A stretch of 64,000 nt of DNA from Lottia gigantea (GCF_000327385.1 NW_008708752.1:1426314-1490313); one strand, 5' to 3'. Counted from the stretch's first letter, positions 33,478 to 46,690 are shown. The notes: generated by a model not told the origin, from the sequence alone. Program-made: numbers and translations.

Positions 33478-34454
33478 CTTAAAAAGAAAACGAAACGCAA
33501 TAAACATGTTTATTTCAATTAAAGCTAGCGGCAATTTTTGTGTTTTCTTGGAGTTGGGCAACCTTGATCGTTTGATACCACAGTATTTTACTCTTGTTTG
33601 CTAATATAGTTCTTGAAACAAAAAATTGAAGAAGTGAAACAATCAAGTCTCTTAAGGCTATTTGTTGTGCATGTGCATTCCTAAACAGTTTTTTTATCGT
33701 AAAGAATATGAGAATTTTGCCACTGTTGTAAAAATCCCTCTTGGGCAGGGACATGGTTAAGAATTGCACTTAGTCAAAACATCATTTTATCTATCCATCT
33801 TTGGAAACGTTTTATGGATTATGGACTTTTTGGCATCGCATTCCCCTTATGGAATACAGTATGCCACTGAATTTGTAAACTCGACGTCCATTTCAGAGAA
33901 TCCACAGACATAAAAGTCTAATATTTATGGTACTGTACTTTTGAAAAAAAAAAACAGTAGTAAGCTTACTAAAAATGGGTGGAGGAATCGCCGCAGCTAC
34001 TTCATCTGTTCCTCTTCATCTGTCCTTCTTCATCTGTTCCTCTTCATCTGTGAATAGGAGTTCTGTAGTGTCATACAGGCCGTGACCTCAGAAGACTCCT
34101 ATTGTGGCAGTGCTAAGGCGGGGGAGGTAAATTACCAGACGATTTACCCTTTCTAACCTAAAAATAGACCCAAAATCAAATTCATTTCACTTGTAATTTT
34201 AACAAAACAGAAATAAAATACTATCAAATTTAACTTTTCATTTTTATCGTTTCACTTTTTAAAATTTAAAGTGGATTGAAATCATTTCAAGCTAAGTGTG
34301 TTGATTTTGCAATACTAAGAATCCATGTTCCCAGGTTGGAATTCTGCCAGTTTTCTTGTATCAGGTGCCGAAAATATGGAACTTAAATATTCGCGCCTCT
34401 TGCCGAGAGTGTGATCTGTTTACCTCTCACCGATATCAGACCGATATCAAACCA

Positions 34455-34645
34455 AGCAAATCATATATAATTACGCTGGTTGACCTATTCTAGTTCGGCG
34501 AGGTCAACTTTCTGTAAACAATCTGACCGACAAATTTCATTTGGAACTGAAAGACCATGCAAAAGTTATTCAATTTTTGGAAACTTGTTGTTCGACAAGA
34601 GCCGTATCTTTTGCAAAAGAGAAATGCAAAAAGATGTATTTGCAG
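34455..34645 (+). promoter_or_regulatory. Candidate promoter and first exon
   Basis: A tandem ACCGATATCA pair (34,428-34,452) and a TATATAATTA box near 34,464 precede a stretch that stays open in more than one frame to a donor TTTGCAG-GTAAGA at about 34,645. One frame reads KFHLELKDHAKVIQFLETCC and SFAKEKCKKMYLQ; another starts at an ATG at 34,480. I do not recognise a family and found no second exon. Confidence 0.25.
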
Positions 34646-35164
34646 GTAAGAAAATTGGTTTGTTGAAATTTTTGTTTTGGTTGCTTTTTGGAAATTTTTA
34701 CGAGAAAAACTTCAATACTTTTAGCTTTTGATTAATTGTAAAACTAATATGCAGTTTTAAATAGATTGATCTATAAAAAGTTCACATATAGCCAAAAGTA
34801 AGGTAAAGACAATATCGTCGTATTAAGATTACTCAATATTGTGGTGTATGCGTTATGACAACTTTATTGCTCCTTATATGGTTTTTAAATACATGTGGGG
34901 TATAGCTAAAGCTTCTTCCGGTTATGGAAATAGCAATTCATGTAATAAAGAAAGTTTATATCAATAATATATAGGCAACCCCTCACAACTTTGAGTTTGA
35001 TTGTAAATTCTTAATTCATGTAGGCCTACATAAAATGAAGGCATATGCACCATAATAGAGCTGTTGTACATTTTTTGAAAGATAGCTTGCCAGGCAAGGT
35101 AATATACGCCCACTTGCAGCTTTTATTTTGAATAAAAATATTTAGCAGTACAGTAACAATCACC

Positions 35165-35455
35165 AGTATGAAATATTCAACCTTCAGTTATACACTTCTT
35201 TTGATAACAAACACTCATGCCAAGTTTCGTAAAAATCTGTCAAGAATTGAACCCTCTAGAATGTTTACAAGCCATAAATTGAAAGTTTTCAATAACAAGG
35301 GCAATAGGGTGCATCCTTGGGTGATTACGAACACACCAAGTCAAAATCCGTCAAGAATTGTGTCTTGTAGAGTGTTTACGAGCAATTGTGGACGGACCAA
35401 CGGACGGATGGACGGGCGGACATGGGTGACGGCAATATACGCTCCTCCTTTGAAA
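35165..35455 (+). repeat. Dispersed repeat with GGACGGAC tail
   Basis: Two related monomers about 110 bp apart (AATCTGTCAAGAATTG at 35,235; AATCCGTCAAGAATTG at 35,345) end in GGACGGACCAACGGACGGAT. Repeats of this style (CCAAGTTTC, GTCAAGAATTG, then GGACGG runs) are common in molluscan DNA. The 105-residue frame across it is a by-product. Confidence 0.55.
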
Positions 35456-38149
35456 ATAAAACATTTACAACTGTCACAGAAATAGTTAAACTCCTAAGCA
35501 ATTTTATCCCAAAGAACAGTTTGCAATGGAAATATAAAAAACAATTTGTAGATTATTTTGTATATCTAATATTACTGTGTTAAATGTTTTTGATTATTAC
35601 ATAAACTTTACTTATTGCCATTTTCTTCAGGTTTGGTTCAGAACCTTAGTTATATGAGAAAACATTCAAGATTCATGAAAACAAATTGTTACTGGTAAAG
35701 AAAAATATATCTTTGTTTAAATCCCAGAGGAGAAGCATATTTCAGAATCCATGGCTGGACTACAAATAAGTGGTATTTTGTAAAAGACGTATATCCAACT
35801 TGAATTGTTTAGTTCAAGAAGTATCCTAGTTATCATTGACTCCAGAGAAGCAATGATCTCCCAGATTTTCATTTTTTGTTAAGGTCTTTGATGCATAATT
35901 GTATAAGTTTGCTTGTTAGGGTAGTGGCTATCAAGTCGTTGCTCGTGAATGAGCTCATCCTTATTGCATGCTTAATAAGTTAAATATTTTGGTCCTGTTA
36001 ACGGCTCAAATTGGAAACTGAGATTCAGAAGAGGATTGGTGTATGTTTGATGTATAAAGACCATTCTAGACTGGTAAATGTGAAATAAAACTATTACATA
36101 TTTGCAACTACTTGTGTGTTAAATTAAAGTATTTGGATTACCTCCCTTTACAAGTTTAGCATTTTTGAATGTTGATTGTGTTTTCATTATAACCTCTGGC
36201 TAACAAGTTTTTTTAAACTGATTTGTAACATCTGGGGAGACTTCACCATACCTTAAACAAATCCTGAAAGTTTCATGCCTCACAGTCTCAGAATATTTTT
36301 CATAGCTCATTAAATTTCAAGATTTGTATAGAAATTAAACCAAAATGCACATTTTTATAAGCTGAAATATGGATGATACGGCAGAACGTGTAAGCCCATG
36401 TAGGCCTATTTGTATAAAACGAATGCAACCCTAATTTAACGATGAAGACAAAACGAACTTGCAACTTTCTTTAATAATAACGCCGCCATTGTTTTTACAG
36501 ATAAATCAATAGAACGCATACATAACGCCCCATATCCCCTCATAAGTTGTAAGTTTTAGTCCCAAATATGTATATTAATAACGCAAAACGCATAGAGTAT
36601 GACTATAGTGAAGGTCAATTGCTAGCTTAACGTATTAACGTAAATAACTAACGTATTTCTCATTGTATCGTAGACCGTGCCTAGGCCTACTTGGTGTCTG
36701 TAATTTGCACGTCATGTCAGCTTATTTATTAACCAAAGGCATTGGTGTTATATTTACGTTTATGAGTAAACACTATCTTATAAATCCTTATTGTATTTTC
36801 AGCTAAACTGTGTAGTCGTGTAGGCTACTGTAGAAACGATTAACGTCAACATGTGGTCGTGTAGGCCTATGCTATAATCAACTCAACGTTTGTCATATAT
36901 TGTCTTGTAAACGTATTAAAACTGTATTTACACGTGTATGGAACTGATGGGAATAAACAATAAACATTTCAATTATGAACGGTGTTTCAATGGCGTAAAC
37001 GTATATGGGTAACGTTCCCCAAGTAGAGTGGACGTTGCTTGCAGCAACAATGGAGTTGTGGCACTTTCTGAAAGTGGGAACATGGCTGTTTAGTTAGCTA
37101 TAACATATAGGAATAGATTCCAGGTGAGAAAAAGTAATCTCCAGACAGTGCTACCAAAAGTCTTTTTTAAGCACATTTGATAAGATAAGTTCTGAAAACC
37201 TTATCCACTGCTAGACCAAGGATACCAGTTGACACATCATGACTTTCAAAAACAAGGATTTTAATTGGTGAGATATAAGAATAGCTTCATGTAATAAAGT
37301 CAACTTGCCTTGTGAGCTTCTGCGCCACACCATAAGCACTTTATTTCTATATGATGAAGCTCTATCTGTATACACCTTAAATTACAAATAACATAACATT
37401 ATGCACAAATTAGAGAATACTGCAAATGTAAGCATAACGTTTGATAAAGTTGTTATGTATTAAGACTTGTCATAAACTGTTCATCAAAAATCACATCAAA
37501 TAAACTAAGACATACCATGTTCTGTCAATTCGAAAGCCATTGTTTGATAGGATAAAATTAATTCAGTTATCAATACCTAGCTTTGTTCCAAGATTCGCTT
37601 TTAGGACATTTGTGCTCCACCATAACCTATATAATGATTGACCTCCCAGTCGAATGTCCTTTTGTATAGCTAAAGACCAGCTATTTTTTTTCTTGAAACC
37701 CTGCAAGAACAACAGTAGTGAAGTAAATAATGGTATTTAAAGGGATCTAATTAACTGATTGTTAAAGTAATAGCAATTGACAACAACGGTCAGTGGTGCA
37801 ACTATTTTGGCCAAATTCATAAGCAAATTATATTATCTGTAATTACAATCTTGTAATATAAGTTATTTGTGCTAGCAATTTTAAGCCACACGTCGGTGAT
37901 TCTAAACATTCATTTTATAATGTTACTAAAACTGCTGTTAATATTTATGATTTTTTCATAATTGTAAATTTTCAATTTATCAAAACTAATTGAACTGGGA
38001 ATTTGATAAAAAAAAGTATCAACTGACCGTGGTTTGTTGGTCATCTATCTGTGTGTGGTGTATGTCAAACTCAATAGTAAAGACAGTTATCGAGTTCCCG
38101 CTGACGGCTAAAAAGAACCAAAAGCCAAATACATGTCAATAAATGAACT

Positions 38150-38405
38150 AAATGGAGTCCTACTCTACTGATTGAGCTAATGAAGATGAGACCATCATCC
38201 AATGTGCTAGAATGGAAAATTTGCCAAGATAGCGTCATTAGCTTGACTTGCAGTTATGGTGTCAATGGATATTGAATGTTCAAAAAGTCTAATATACCGG
38301 CAAGATTGCCCAAATTTGTAAACCTTGCAAACTGAGTTTATGATGGAAATATACATTCTTAAACATACTCTTTGTCCAACATTATAAATTGTACTAAATT
38401 GTACA
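38150..38405 (-). repeat. Diverged SINE remnant (unit 1)
   Basis: Minus-strand relative of the SINE at 55,165-55,520, recognised by GAGCTAATGAAGATGAGACC and the following spacing. Copied with the segmental duplication at 43,860-44,115. Confidence 0.5.
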
Positions 38406-39027
38406 TTACATTTTGCCAAGTGTGTGAATTTTATTTGTTACTTTTTAATTTTTTTTTATCTCAAAGCATATTTGTACCTGTGTTATATGGAAACGTGTTT
38501 ACATCAGCTTGCTCTTATATCCGAATCGTTAGGTGATTGTATAGTAGTTGATATAATTCCATGCAGTAATAAATATTGTTTAAATCAACTTTTGTTTTTA
38601 GGGTTTCGTGTCAAAAACCTACAATTTTATGTATTCAGAGCTCTACTGTAATGATTATTGTGGCATAAGTTTTATAATCATCCCCTTTCAGAGATTCCAC
38701 ATTACAACTGAGTTTCAAAATTATGTCAATTTGAAATATCAACTTGAAAATAGCCTTGAAATTCTTATTGTCCAAACACTGAGATGTCAGACACACATTT
38801 TGCCATCCTTTTATATGATTTAAAATCTTCAATCCAAATTACTTCTGAGTCTATAATGTCCTTCAAATGAGGAAAATTCCGAACAATGAAAACTTGGAAA
38901 TTGAATTCGTCGAAAGAAAATGCGATCAAAAGTGCAAAATCGATTTTGCAATGTCCAGTTTCTCGCTGACGTGGAAAACGGGGTCTAATCTAGTTTTCAA
39001 GGGAACAAAATGAGGCCATGACTACAG

Positions 39028-39240
39028 GCGGTGCACATTGAAGCATTGAAGATCCCTCAACAGTTGGAAATAGAAAAGAGTTGGCTGATGCCATTGGCCA
39101 TGCAAATTGTCCCGCATCATGGCGTTGTCTATCTTCATTTGCCCATTGACATACATTTCGTTTACACAGATTGAATTACAAAAAAAAGATACTCCATCAT
39201 TTTAATGACATCTTAATGGTACCAAGTTAGAACCAATGGT
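39028..39240 (+). repeat. Diverged SINE remnant, plus orientation (unit 1)
   Basis: GCATCATGGCGTTGTCTATC then TTCATTTGCCCATT matches the SINE core GGCGTTGCCCGTCTTCATTA of the 55-kb copy read on its own strand. The partner copy is at 46,697-46,865. Confidence 0.55.
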
Positions 39241-39479
39241 GTCTAAGCTTAAAAATTATCCCCACAATTTTGAACTCAAGATCAACTTACTATAAATGGG
39301 TGGAGGCATCGCTTGATTTTCCTCTTCATCTGTAATCTTCATCTGTAATCTTCTTCTGTTCTTCATCTGTAAGTAGGGGGATCTATAGAGTCATACAGGC
39401 CATGACCTCAGATCACCCCTAGTGTGGCGGTGCTATTGCGGGAAGGTAAATTACCAGACGATTTACCCTTTCTAACCTG

Positions 39480-40540
39480 AAAATGGAACAAGTCAAGTTT
39501 TGTTACTGTTACCAAAACAATCAAACAGTATTGCCCATACAGAAGCAAATTACACCAGCCAAGTTTCAACAAAACCTTATAAAACTGTAGTATATACAGT
39601 CTTTTTATAAAAATCGGGACTGATTAGAAAGATAAACCACTACCAGCTGTCAGAAATGGTAAAATCGTTAGTGGCTTAATAATGAATTTTCAATTGTCTT
39701 TAAGATATTTATAAGTCAAGACAAAGCCCCAAAAACAGTTCATCAAATTATCATCTAATTCAAACATGAACAAGGTCTAATCGATTATTACCTATTGCTT
39801 GAATGTATACCAAGTTTTATCAATATTGGATTTAAACTGTAGCCTTCATTGTGCCTACAAGCCAAATTTGACGCATTTTATACGATGAAACCCTTCATCC
39901 GATTGTTACCAATTTCTAATTTCTAACTGAGATCTCAACAATATATACATGCATACCAAGTTTCATCCAAATCAACTAATAACTTGGCCAAGTACTCTCC
40001 AAACAACCTTAGCGCTAGGATGTCCTAGAATCAATGTTAGAAGATAACAATCTAGGACATCCTAGCACTAAGATGGTTTCGAGAATATGTGTCTCTATCG
40101 TGCATACATACTAAATTTAACGTATATTACTTAGACAAAAGCAATAAATCTGAGACCGTTCTTGCGATTTTTACCAATTTCGACAGAGATCTCATCATTA
40201 TATACAGGCATTTCAAGTTCCATCAATATCGAATAAAAACTGTAGCCTCTATCGTACCTAAAAGCCAAAGCTGATGGATTTTTACTAAGTCAAAGGCAAT
40301 AACTCCGAAACTATTCGTGCGATTTTTACCAATTTCGAACTCGACGAGCTATATACAAGAATTCCAAGTTTCATCGAAAAAAAACTGTAGCCTTTATCGT
40401 GCCTACAAACTAAAATTGTTAAGGGCATTAATTTTAAAACCGTTTGACCACTAAAATGTTCATCAGGAACTAAAAATTTAGTAACTGCTTAGATAAAAAA
40501 AAAACAATACCACTTGCTTCACCACCTATTCTACATCAGA
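39480..40540. repeat. Repeat block of about 165-bp degenerate units (unit 1)
   Basis: Recurring phrases: CCAAGTTTCATC, AAACTGTAGCCTTCATCGTG, CCTACAAGCCAAATTTGACG and GATTTTTACCAATTTCGA. Units follow each other with 130-170 bp spacing. The same block recurs at 47,180-48,115. No coding potential seen. Confidence 0.7.
40008..40072. repeat. 22-bp inverted repeat hairpin (unit 1 copy)
   Basis: CTTAGCGCTAGGATGTCC-type arm at 40,008-40,029 and its reverse at 40,051-40,072, loop of 21 bases, one mismatch. The unit 2 copy is at 47,676-47,740. Confidence 0.85.
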
Positions 40541-40544
40541 TAAG

Positions 40545-41015
40545 TGAATACTATAAAGTCAGTAACTGTTTGAATATTATAAAATCAGTAACTATTTGAA
40601 TATCATAAAATCAATAACTGTTGGAATATTATAAAGTCAGTAACTGTTTGAATATTATAAAATCAGTAACTATTTGAATATCATAAAATCAGTAACTGTT
40701 TGAACATTAAAAAATCAGTAACTGTTTGAATATTATAAAATCAGTAACTGTTTGAACATTAAAAAATCAGTAACTGTTTGAATATTATAAAATCAGTAAC
40801 TGTTTGAATATTATAAAATCAGTAACTGTTTGAATATTATAAAATTATCAACTGTTTGAATATTATAAAATCAGTAATTGTTTGAATATTATAAAATCAG
40901 TAACTGTTTGAATATTAAAAAATCAGTAACTGTTTGAACATTAAAAAATCAGTAACTGTTTGAATATTATAAAATCAGTAACTGTTTGAATATTATAAAA
41001 TCAGTAATTGTTCAA
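40545..41015. repeat. 26-bp satellite, about 18 units (unit 1)
   Basis: Unit core CAGTAACTGTTTGAATATTA. Same family as 48,115-51,170. Ends where the beta-2 module flank begins (TTGTTCAAACAATTTACCGA). Confidence 0.95.
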
Positions 41016-42593
41016 ACAATTTACCGAGCTGCGTTCTAAAAACTTTATCCATTGCAAGACCAAAAATACCAGGTGACTCATCATGACTTTAAAAAACAAG
41101 GATTCTAATTGCTGAGATATAAGAATAGCTTTATGTAATAAAGTCAACTTGCCTTGTGAGCTTCTGCGCCACACCATAAGCACTTTATTTCTATATGATG
41201 AAGCTCTATCTGTATACACCTTAAATTATAAATAACTTAACATTATGCACAAATCTGAAAATACTGCGAACGTAGGCATAAAGTTTGATATGGCGATTAT
41301 GTATTAGGCCTGGTCAAAAATTGTTCATCAAAAAATACATAAAAAAATATCACCAATAACTTAGGCATACCATGTTCTGTCCAGTTCCAAAGCCAATGTT
41401 TGGTAGGACAAAATGAATATCTCAAATTTCTCAGAAATAATCCAGTTATCAATACCTAGCTTTGTTCCAAGATTCGCTTTTAGGACATTTGTGCTCCACC
41501 ATAACCTATATAATGATTGACCTTCCAGTCGGATGTCCTTTTGTATAGCTAAAGACCGGCTATTTTGGTTCTTGGAACCCTGCAAGAACAACCGTAGTAA
41601 AGTCAATTATGATTTTTAAAGGGGTCCAATTATCTGATTGTCAAAGCCATGGCAATTGATTACAACGGTCTTTTGTGCAAAATTTTTTGAATACTTTGGA
41701 CAAATCTATAAGCAAATTAGATTTTCTGTCATTGCAATCTTATGTTATAAAGTTTTTTTTACTATCAGATAACATGGCAATGTTCAGGCGCATCTGTGTT
41801 CACTACGACGAAGGATTGTATGATGTCACTATTGCAAAAGCTGCTGATAATATCTAAAGGTCTTTGAGAAAAGATTATAAATTCTCTTTACTTTTTGATC
41901 ATCTGAATAAAATATTTTGAACTTTTTGAAGGTTTATTTTTTACAAGGAAAGAAAACTCAATGAACAGGTAATTTGATTAAAAATATAAACTGACCGTGC
42001 TTTGTTGATCATCTATCTGTGAGTGGTGTATGTCAAACCCAATAGCAAAGAAAGCTATCGAGTTCCCGCTGACGGCTTAAAAGGAAAACAAAAGGCAATA
42101 AACATGTTTATTTCCATTAAAGCCAGCAGCAAGTTTTTGTGTTTTATCAATTTTCTTGGAGTCGGGCAACCATAATCGTTTGATACCATAGTATTTACAT
42201 CTTGTCACTGTCATATTGTTTGCCAATATACTTTTTGAAACAAAATATTGAAGAAGTGAAATAATCAATCAAGTCTCTTAGGGCTAATTGTTGTACATGT
42301 GCATTCCTAAACAGTTTTTAAATGTAAAGAATAAGAGACCAATTTTGCCACTGTTATAAAAATCCCTATTGAGCAGGGACACGGTTAAGAATTGAACTTC
42401 GTCAAAATACCATTTTATCAATCCATCTTTGGAAACGTTTAGTGGATTATGGACTTTTTGGCATCGCATTCCCTTATGGAATACAGAATGCCACTGAATT
42501 TGTAAACTCGACGTCCATTTCAGAGAACCCACATACCTCAAAATCTTATATTTATGTTACTATCTTTTTGAAAAAAGTCATAAATAAGCTTAC

Positions 42594-43823
42594 AAAAAAT
42601 GGGTGGAGGAATTGCCGCAGCTACTTCATCTGTTCCTCTTCATCTGTTCTTCATCTGTTCTTCATCTGTTCCTCTTCATCTGTGAATAGGAGTTCTGTAG
42701 AGTCATACAGGCCATGACCTCAGAACACTCCTATTGTGGCAGTGCTATGGCGGGGAGGTAAATTACCAGACGATTTACCCTTGTAACCTGAAAATAGATC
42801 CAAAATCAAATTAATTTCACTTATCATTGTAACAAAACAGAAATAAAATACTATCAAATTACTTAACTTTTCATTTTTACTTATTTTTACTTGAGATATT
42901 CATACAGTGTTTTCAACAGTTCAAACATTTTACTGATTTACGTTAAGTTCTGAAAACCTTATACACTGCTAGAAGGTGCCAGTTGACACATCATGACTTT
43001 CAAAAACAAGGATTCTAATTGGTAAGATTTAAGAATAGCTTTATGTAATAAAGTCAACTTGCCTTGTGAGCTTCTGCGCCACGCCAAAAGCACTTTATTT
43101 CCATATGGTGAAGCTTTATCTGTATACACCTTAAATTACAAATAACATAACATTATGTACAAATCTGAGAATACAAAGTTGTTATGTATTAAGACTTGTC
43201 ATAAACTGTTCATCAAAAATCACATCAAATAAACTAAGATATACCATGTTCTGTCAATTCGAAAGCCATTGTTTGATAGGATAAAATTAATTCAGTTATC
43301 AATACCTAGCTTTGTTCCAAGATTCGCTTTTAGGACATTTGTGCTCCACTATAACCTATGTAATGATTGACCTCCCAGTCGAATGTCCTTTTGTATAGCT
43401 AAAGACCAGCTATTTTGTTTCTTGAAACCCTGCAAGAACAACAGTAGTGAAGTAAATAATGGTATTTAAAGGGATCTAATTAACTGATCGTTAAAGTCAT
43501 AGCAATTGACAACAACGGTCAGTGGTGCAAATATTTTGGCCAAATTCATAAGCAAATTATATTATCTGTAATTACAATCTTGTATTTTAAGTTATTTGTA
43601 CTAGCGATTTTCAGCCACACGTCTGTGATTCTTAACATTCATTTTATAATGTTACTAAAGCTGCTGATGTCTAAGCTTATTTCATAATTGTAAATTATCA
43701 AAACTAAATGAACTGGGAATTTGATAAAAAAATATAAACTGACCGTGCTTTGTTGGTCATCTATCTGTGTGTGGTGTATGTCAAACTCAATAGTAAAGAC
43801 AGCTATCGAGTTCCCGCTGACGG
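42594..43823 (-). other. Exon-module alpha-2 (E1-E4), minus strand
   Basis: E1 43,823-43,744, E2 43,429-43,306, E3 43,129-43,063 (donor GCAAGT), E4 42,787-42,594. This is the most compact copy, 1.23 kb, and probably shows the original intron sizes. E3 again ends the reading with GVYR and a stop. E4 has five AGATGAAG-type repeats. Confidence 0.55.
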
Positions 43824-43859
43824 CTAAAAAGAACCAAAAGCAAAATACAGGTCAATGAA

Positions 43860-44245
43860 ATGAACTAATGGAGTCCTACTCTACTGATTGAGCTAATGAA
43901 GATGAGACCATCATGCAATGTGTTAGAATGGCTAATTTGCCAAGATAGATAGCGTCATTAAATTGACTTGCAGTTATGGTGTCAATGGATATTGAATGTA
44001 CAAAAAGTCTAATATACCGGCAAGATTGCCCAAATTTGTAAACCTTGCAAACTGAGTTTATGATGGAAATATATATTCTTAAACATACTCTTTGTCCAAC
44101 ATTATAAATTGTACTCTACTGATTGAGCTAATGAAGACGAGATCATCATGCAATGTACTCGAAGAGAAACTTTGCCAAGATAGCGTCATTAGCTTGACTT
44201 GTAGTTATGGTGTCAATGGATATTGAATATACAAGAAGTCCAATA
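43860..44245 (-). repeat. Diverged SINE remnants, duplicated in tandem (unit 2)
   Basis: 43,860-44,115 corresponds to 38,150-38,405. A second, partial copy begins at 44,115 with the same CTACTGATTGAGCTAATGAA and ends at the copia-type insertion. Confidence 0.55.
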
Positions 44246-44249
44246 CACG

Positions 44250-46690
44250 ACTTGGTGATACAAAGGATATGTTAAGAACAGATGTAGTTGACAGTGATAT
44301 TCCATTGTTACTTGGAAAACCAGATATGAAAATGATCAAGTTGTAATAAATGGAAATAAAGTAGATCTAGACTGTACTTCATCTGGACACTATTGTGTCC
44401 CTATTCAGATTAATGATACATCTATAGACCAAAGTACTGTATTTTATACATTAAGAGACAAATCACCTTCAGAACAGAAGAAAATTATTTCAAAGCTACA
44501 CAAGCAATTTGCCCATCCTTCTGGTCAGAGACTCAAATTGTTATTTCATGATGCTGATGTAAAAGAATGTGATGATATAATAAACACAGTTAGAGCGGAA
44601 TGTGAAATTTGTAGAAAGTTCTCGTCTACAAAACACAGGCCGATTGTTTGTTTACCCATAGCATCAATGATGTAGTTGCTATGGATTGTAAGGTATTTCG
44701 TGATGGACTATACCTTTTGCATATTATAAATCTACCCACCAGGTTTAGTTTAGCAGTTGTTATTAGAAATAGGAAACCATCTACCATAAATAAAGCCATG
44801 CTGTTGTGGATTGGCAGTGGTTTTGGCATACTAAAGAAAATCATAACTGACAATGGTCGAGAATTCGCAAATGATGAATTAAGAGATGTAGCTGGAAATC
44901 TTAATATTGAGGTTTGCACATCAGTTGCTTACAGCCTATGGCAGAATGGTATCTGCGAGAGAATCATGCTGTTGTTGATGATTGTGTGGAAAAGATTCTT
45001 GCTCCAAAATCGAACTGGTTTTGGTATAGGCAATTCATGCAAAGAACTGCCTACATATGGAAAATGGTTACAGCCCATTCCAATTAGTTTTTGGTTCTAA
45101 TCCTAACTTACCTGCTGTTCTTCAAGACAAACCCTTCGATCTTGAAGGAAGGGCTTGCAGTGAAATATTTGCAAACCATGTTAATGCTTTGATAGCGGGC
45201 AGAAAAGCTTTTATTCAAGCGGAGTCATCAGAACGAATTAGGCGAAATTTAAGGAGGCAAAAACGATCTTCTGCTGAAAGTTTTCAAACAGGCGAGGAAG
45301 TATATTATAGGCGAGATAATCAGTGGAAGGGTCAGGGGAAGGTTCTCTGTAGAGACGGTAAAATTGTTTTCATTCAATATTGTAGTGTCTGTGTTCGTGT
45401 GTCATCGTGTAACTCATTCGGGTTGAAGATTAGATTAAAAGTGATAAACACATTCAAGATAAAAGTGAAAATTATACCAATCATATTAATGACACCATTA
45501 ACCAGCAGGTGGATACCTTAGAAGATACTCAAGAAGATATTGATAATTCTCAGATGGACATCAATGACAATAATACTAATGATAAATCAGAATCAAAACT
45601 TCCTAATGGCACAGAATGGATTGGAGGTGAAATATTAAGTCGTGCTGGTAAAGTGACTGGTAGAAATCGCTTCTGGTTAAATTTTCAGAGCAAAAGTGAC
45701 TCAAAAATTCAAGCAATTAAATACTACTGAAAGTGATTCTTCATTACAAAAAGAAGATGGGAGAATACAAATACAGCTGATGTAGAAGAGGTTCATTCGG
45801 TTTTTATACCTGTACAGCGTCATCAAGAACAAAGAATCAAAACCGGAAAATTACAGGAACTTGAAAATTGGGCATCATTAAAGTTTATGAAACTGTGTCT
45901 GACCTGGACAACCGTTTATAACGACACGTTGGTTTATTACTGAAAAGACTTCGACTGAAAATATTCAAATTGCAAAGGTAAAGTTAGTAGCCAGAGGTTT
46001 TAAAGAAACTTCTAATAATCAATGAGATCTCCCAACTGCGACAAAAGAAACTCGGCGGATATTTCTTGCTTTAAGCTCTTCTTTATCATGGAGATGTCAA
46101 ACCATTGATATTAAGGCAGCATTTCTGCAAGTAGATTTATTTCTAATAAGCTAATGCAGACAATGTGCTTTGGAAATTAAAGAAGTGTGTTTACGTTTTA
46201 CACGACGCTTCACGAATTTGATATTTTAGTGTGCGTCGTGAATTAATTAGTGTAAATCTGACATTGATCCGTCATTATATTATCATCATGATCATAACAA
46301 ATTGATAGGATTGTTTTTGATGATTATTTATGGTCTGGATCTGATAATTTTGAGAAAGCTGAAAGTGCATTTAAGTATATAGGACTTAAATTGACGCAAA
46401 GTGACCATGACATAATTCTTGACCAGCTTTCATATATTGAAAATATTTCACAAGTTCCAATACAATGTTTTAACTCCAAGTTGTGAGACTAAAGTTTAAT
46501 TTTGTTTTAAAACTATCCTTTTTAACGAAAAAAGAGAAATTTGTGAGTTTAGTTGATTATGTTTGAATAAGTTGTTGTCTGAATCCTATATGAACTATTT
46601 ATTTGTAGGTGAAGGTTACTTGTTTAATAAATTTGTTTTTTATTAAATTATTTAATTTGTTATTAATTTATTTATTTTATATCCAACTAG
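44250..46690 (+). mobile_element. Ty1/copia-type LTR retrotransposon, broken fossil
   Basis: Internal part of a copia-type element on the plus strand. Recognisable parts in order: end of the protease region, integrase zinc-binding region, integrase core with its DNGREF block, and the reverse-transcriptase region (LVARGF and TIDIKAAFLQ blocks, then DDYLWSGSDNF). It carries many breaks and no LTRs could be identified, so it is old and dead. It interrupts duplication unit 2 only, so it arrived after the duplication or was lost from unit 1. Confidence 0.8.

Larger units (their letters stand above)
34158..37180. other. 3-kb segment present only in duplication unit 1
   Basis: The flanks 34.15 and 37.19 kb correspond to positions about 200 bp apart in unit 2 (42.80 and 42.95 kb). 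Apart from the candidate exon at 34.5 kb, the dispersed repeat at 35.2 kb and a CpG-bearing patch at 36.4-37.06 kb, I see no genes in it. Confidence 0.6.
33970..38107 (-). other. Exon-module alpha-1 (E1-E4), minus strand
   Basis: E1 38,107-38,028 (80 bp), E2 37,700-37,577 (124 bp), E3 37,375-37,309 (67 bp, donor GCAAGT), E4 34,157-33,970 (188 bp, donor GTAAGC). E1 and E2 read openly in joining phases: SGNSITVFTIEFDIHHTQ, then NSWSLAIQKDIRLGGQSLY and LWWSTNVLKANLGTKLG. In E3 the frame ends after four codons (GVYR, stop). E4 contains AGATGAAG repeats. A 3-kb segment separates E4 from E3. Confidence 0.55.
39291..42075 (-). other. Exon-module beta-2 (E1-E4), minus strand
   Basis: E1 42,075-41,996, E2 41,579-41,456, E3 41,219-41,153 (donor GCAAGT), E4 39,476-39,291 (donor GTAAGT). 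E2 reads openly as GSKNQNSRSLAIQKDIRLEG through LKANLGTKLG. The E3 stop is in the same place as in alpha-1. Between E3 and E4 lie a 26-bp satellite and a 900-bp repeat block. Confidence 0.55.

Noticed and set aside
35168-35485. 105-codon plus-strand frame
   Set aside because: Covers a dispersed repeat with GGACGGAC words; peptide composition follows the repeat.
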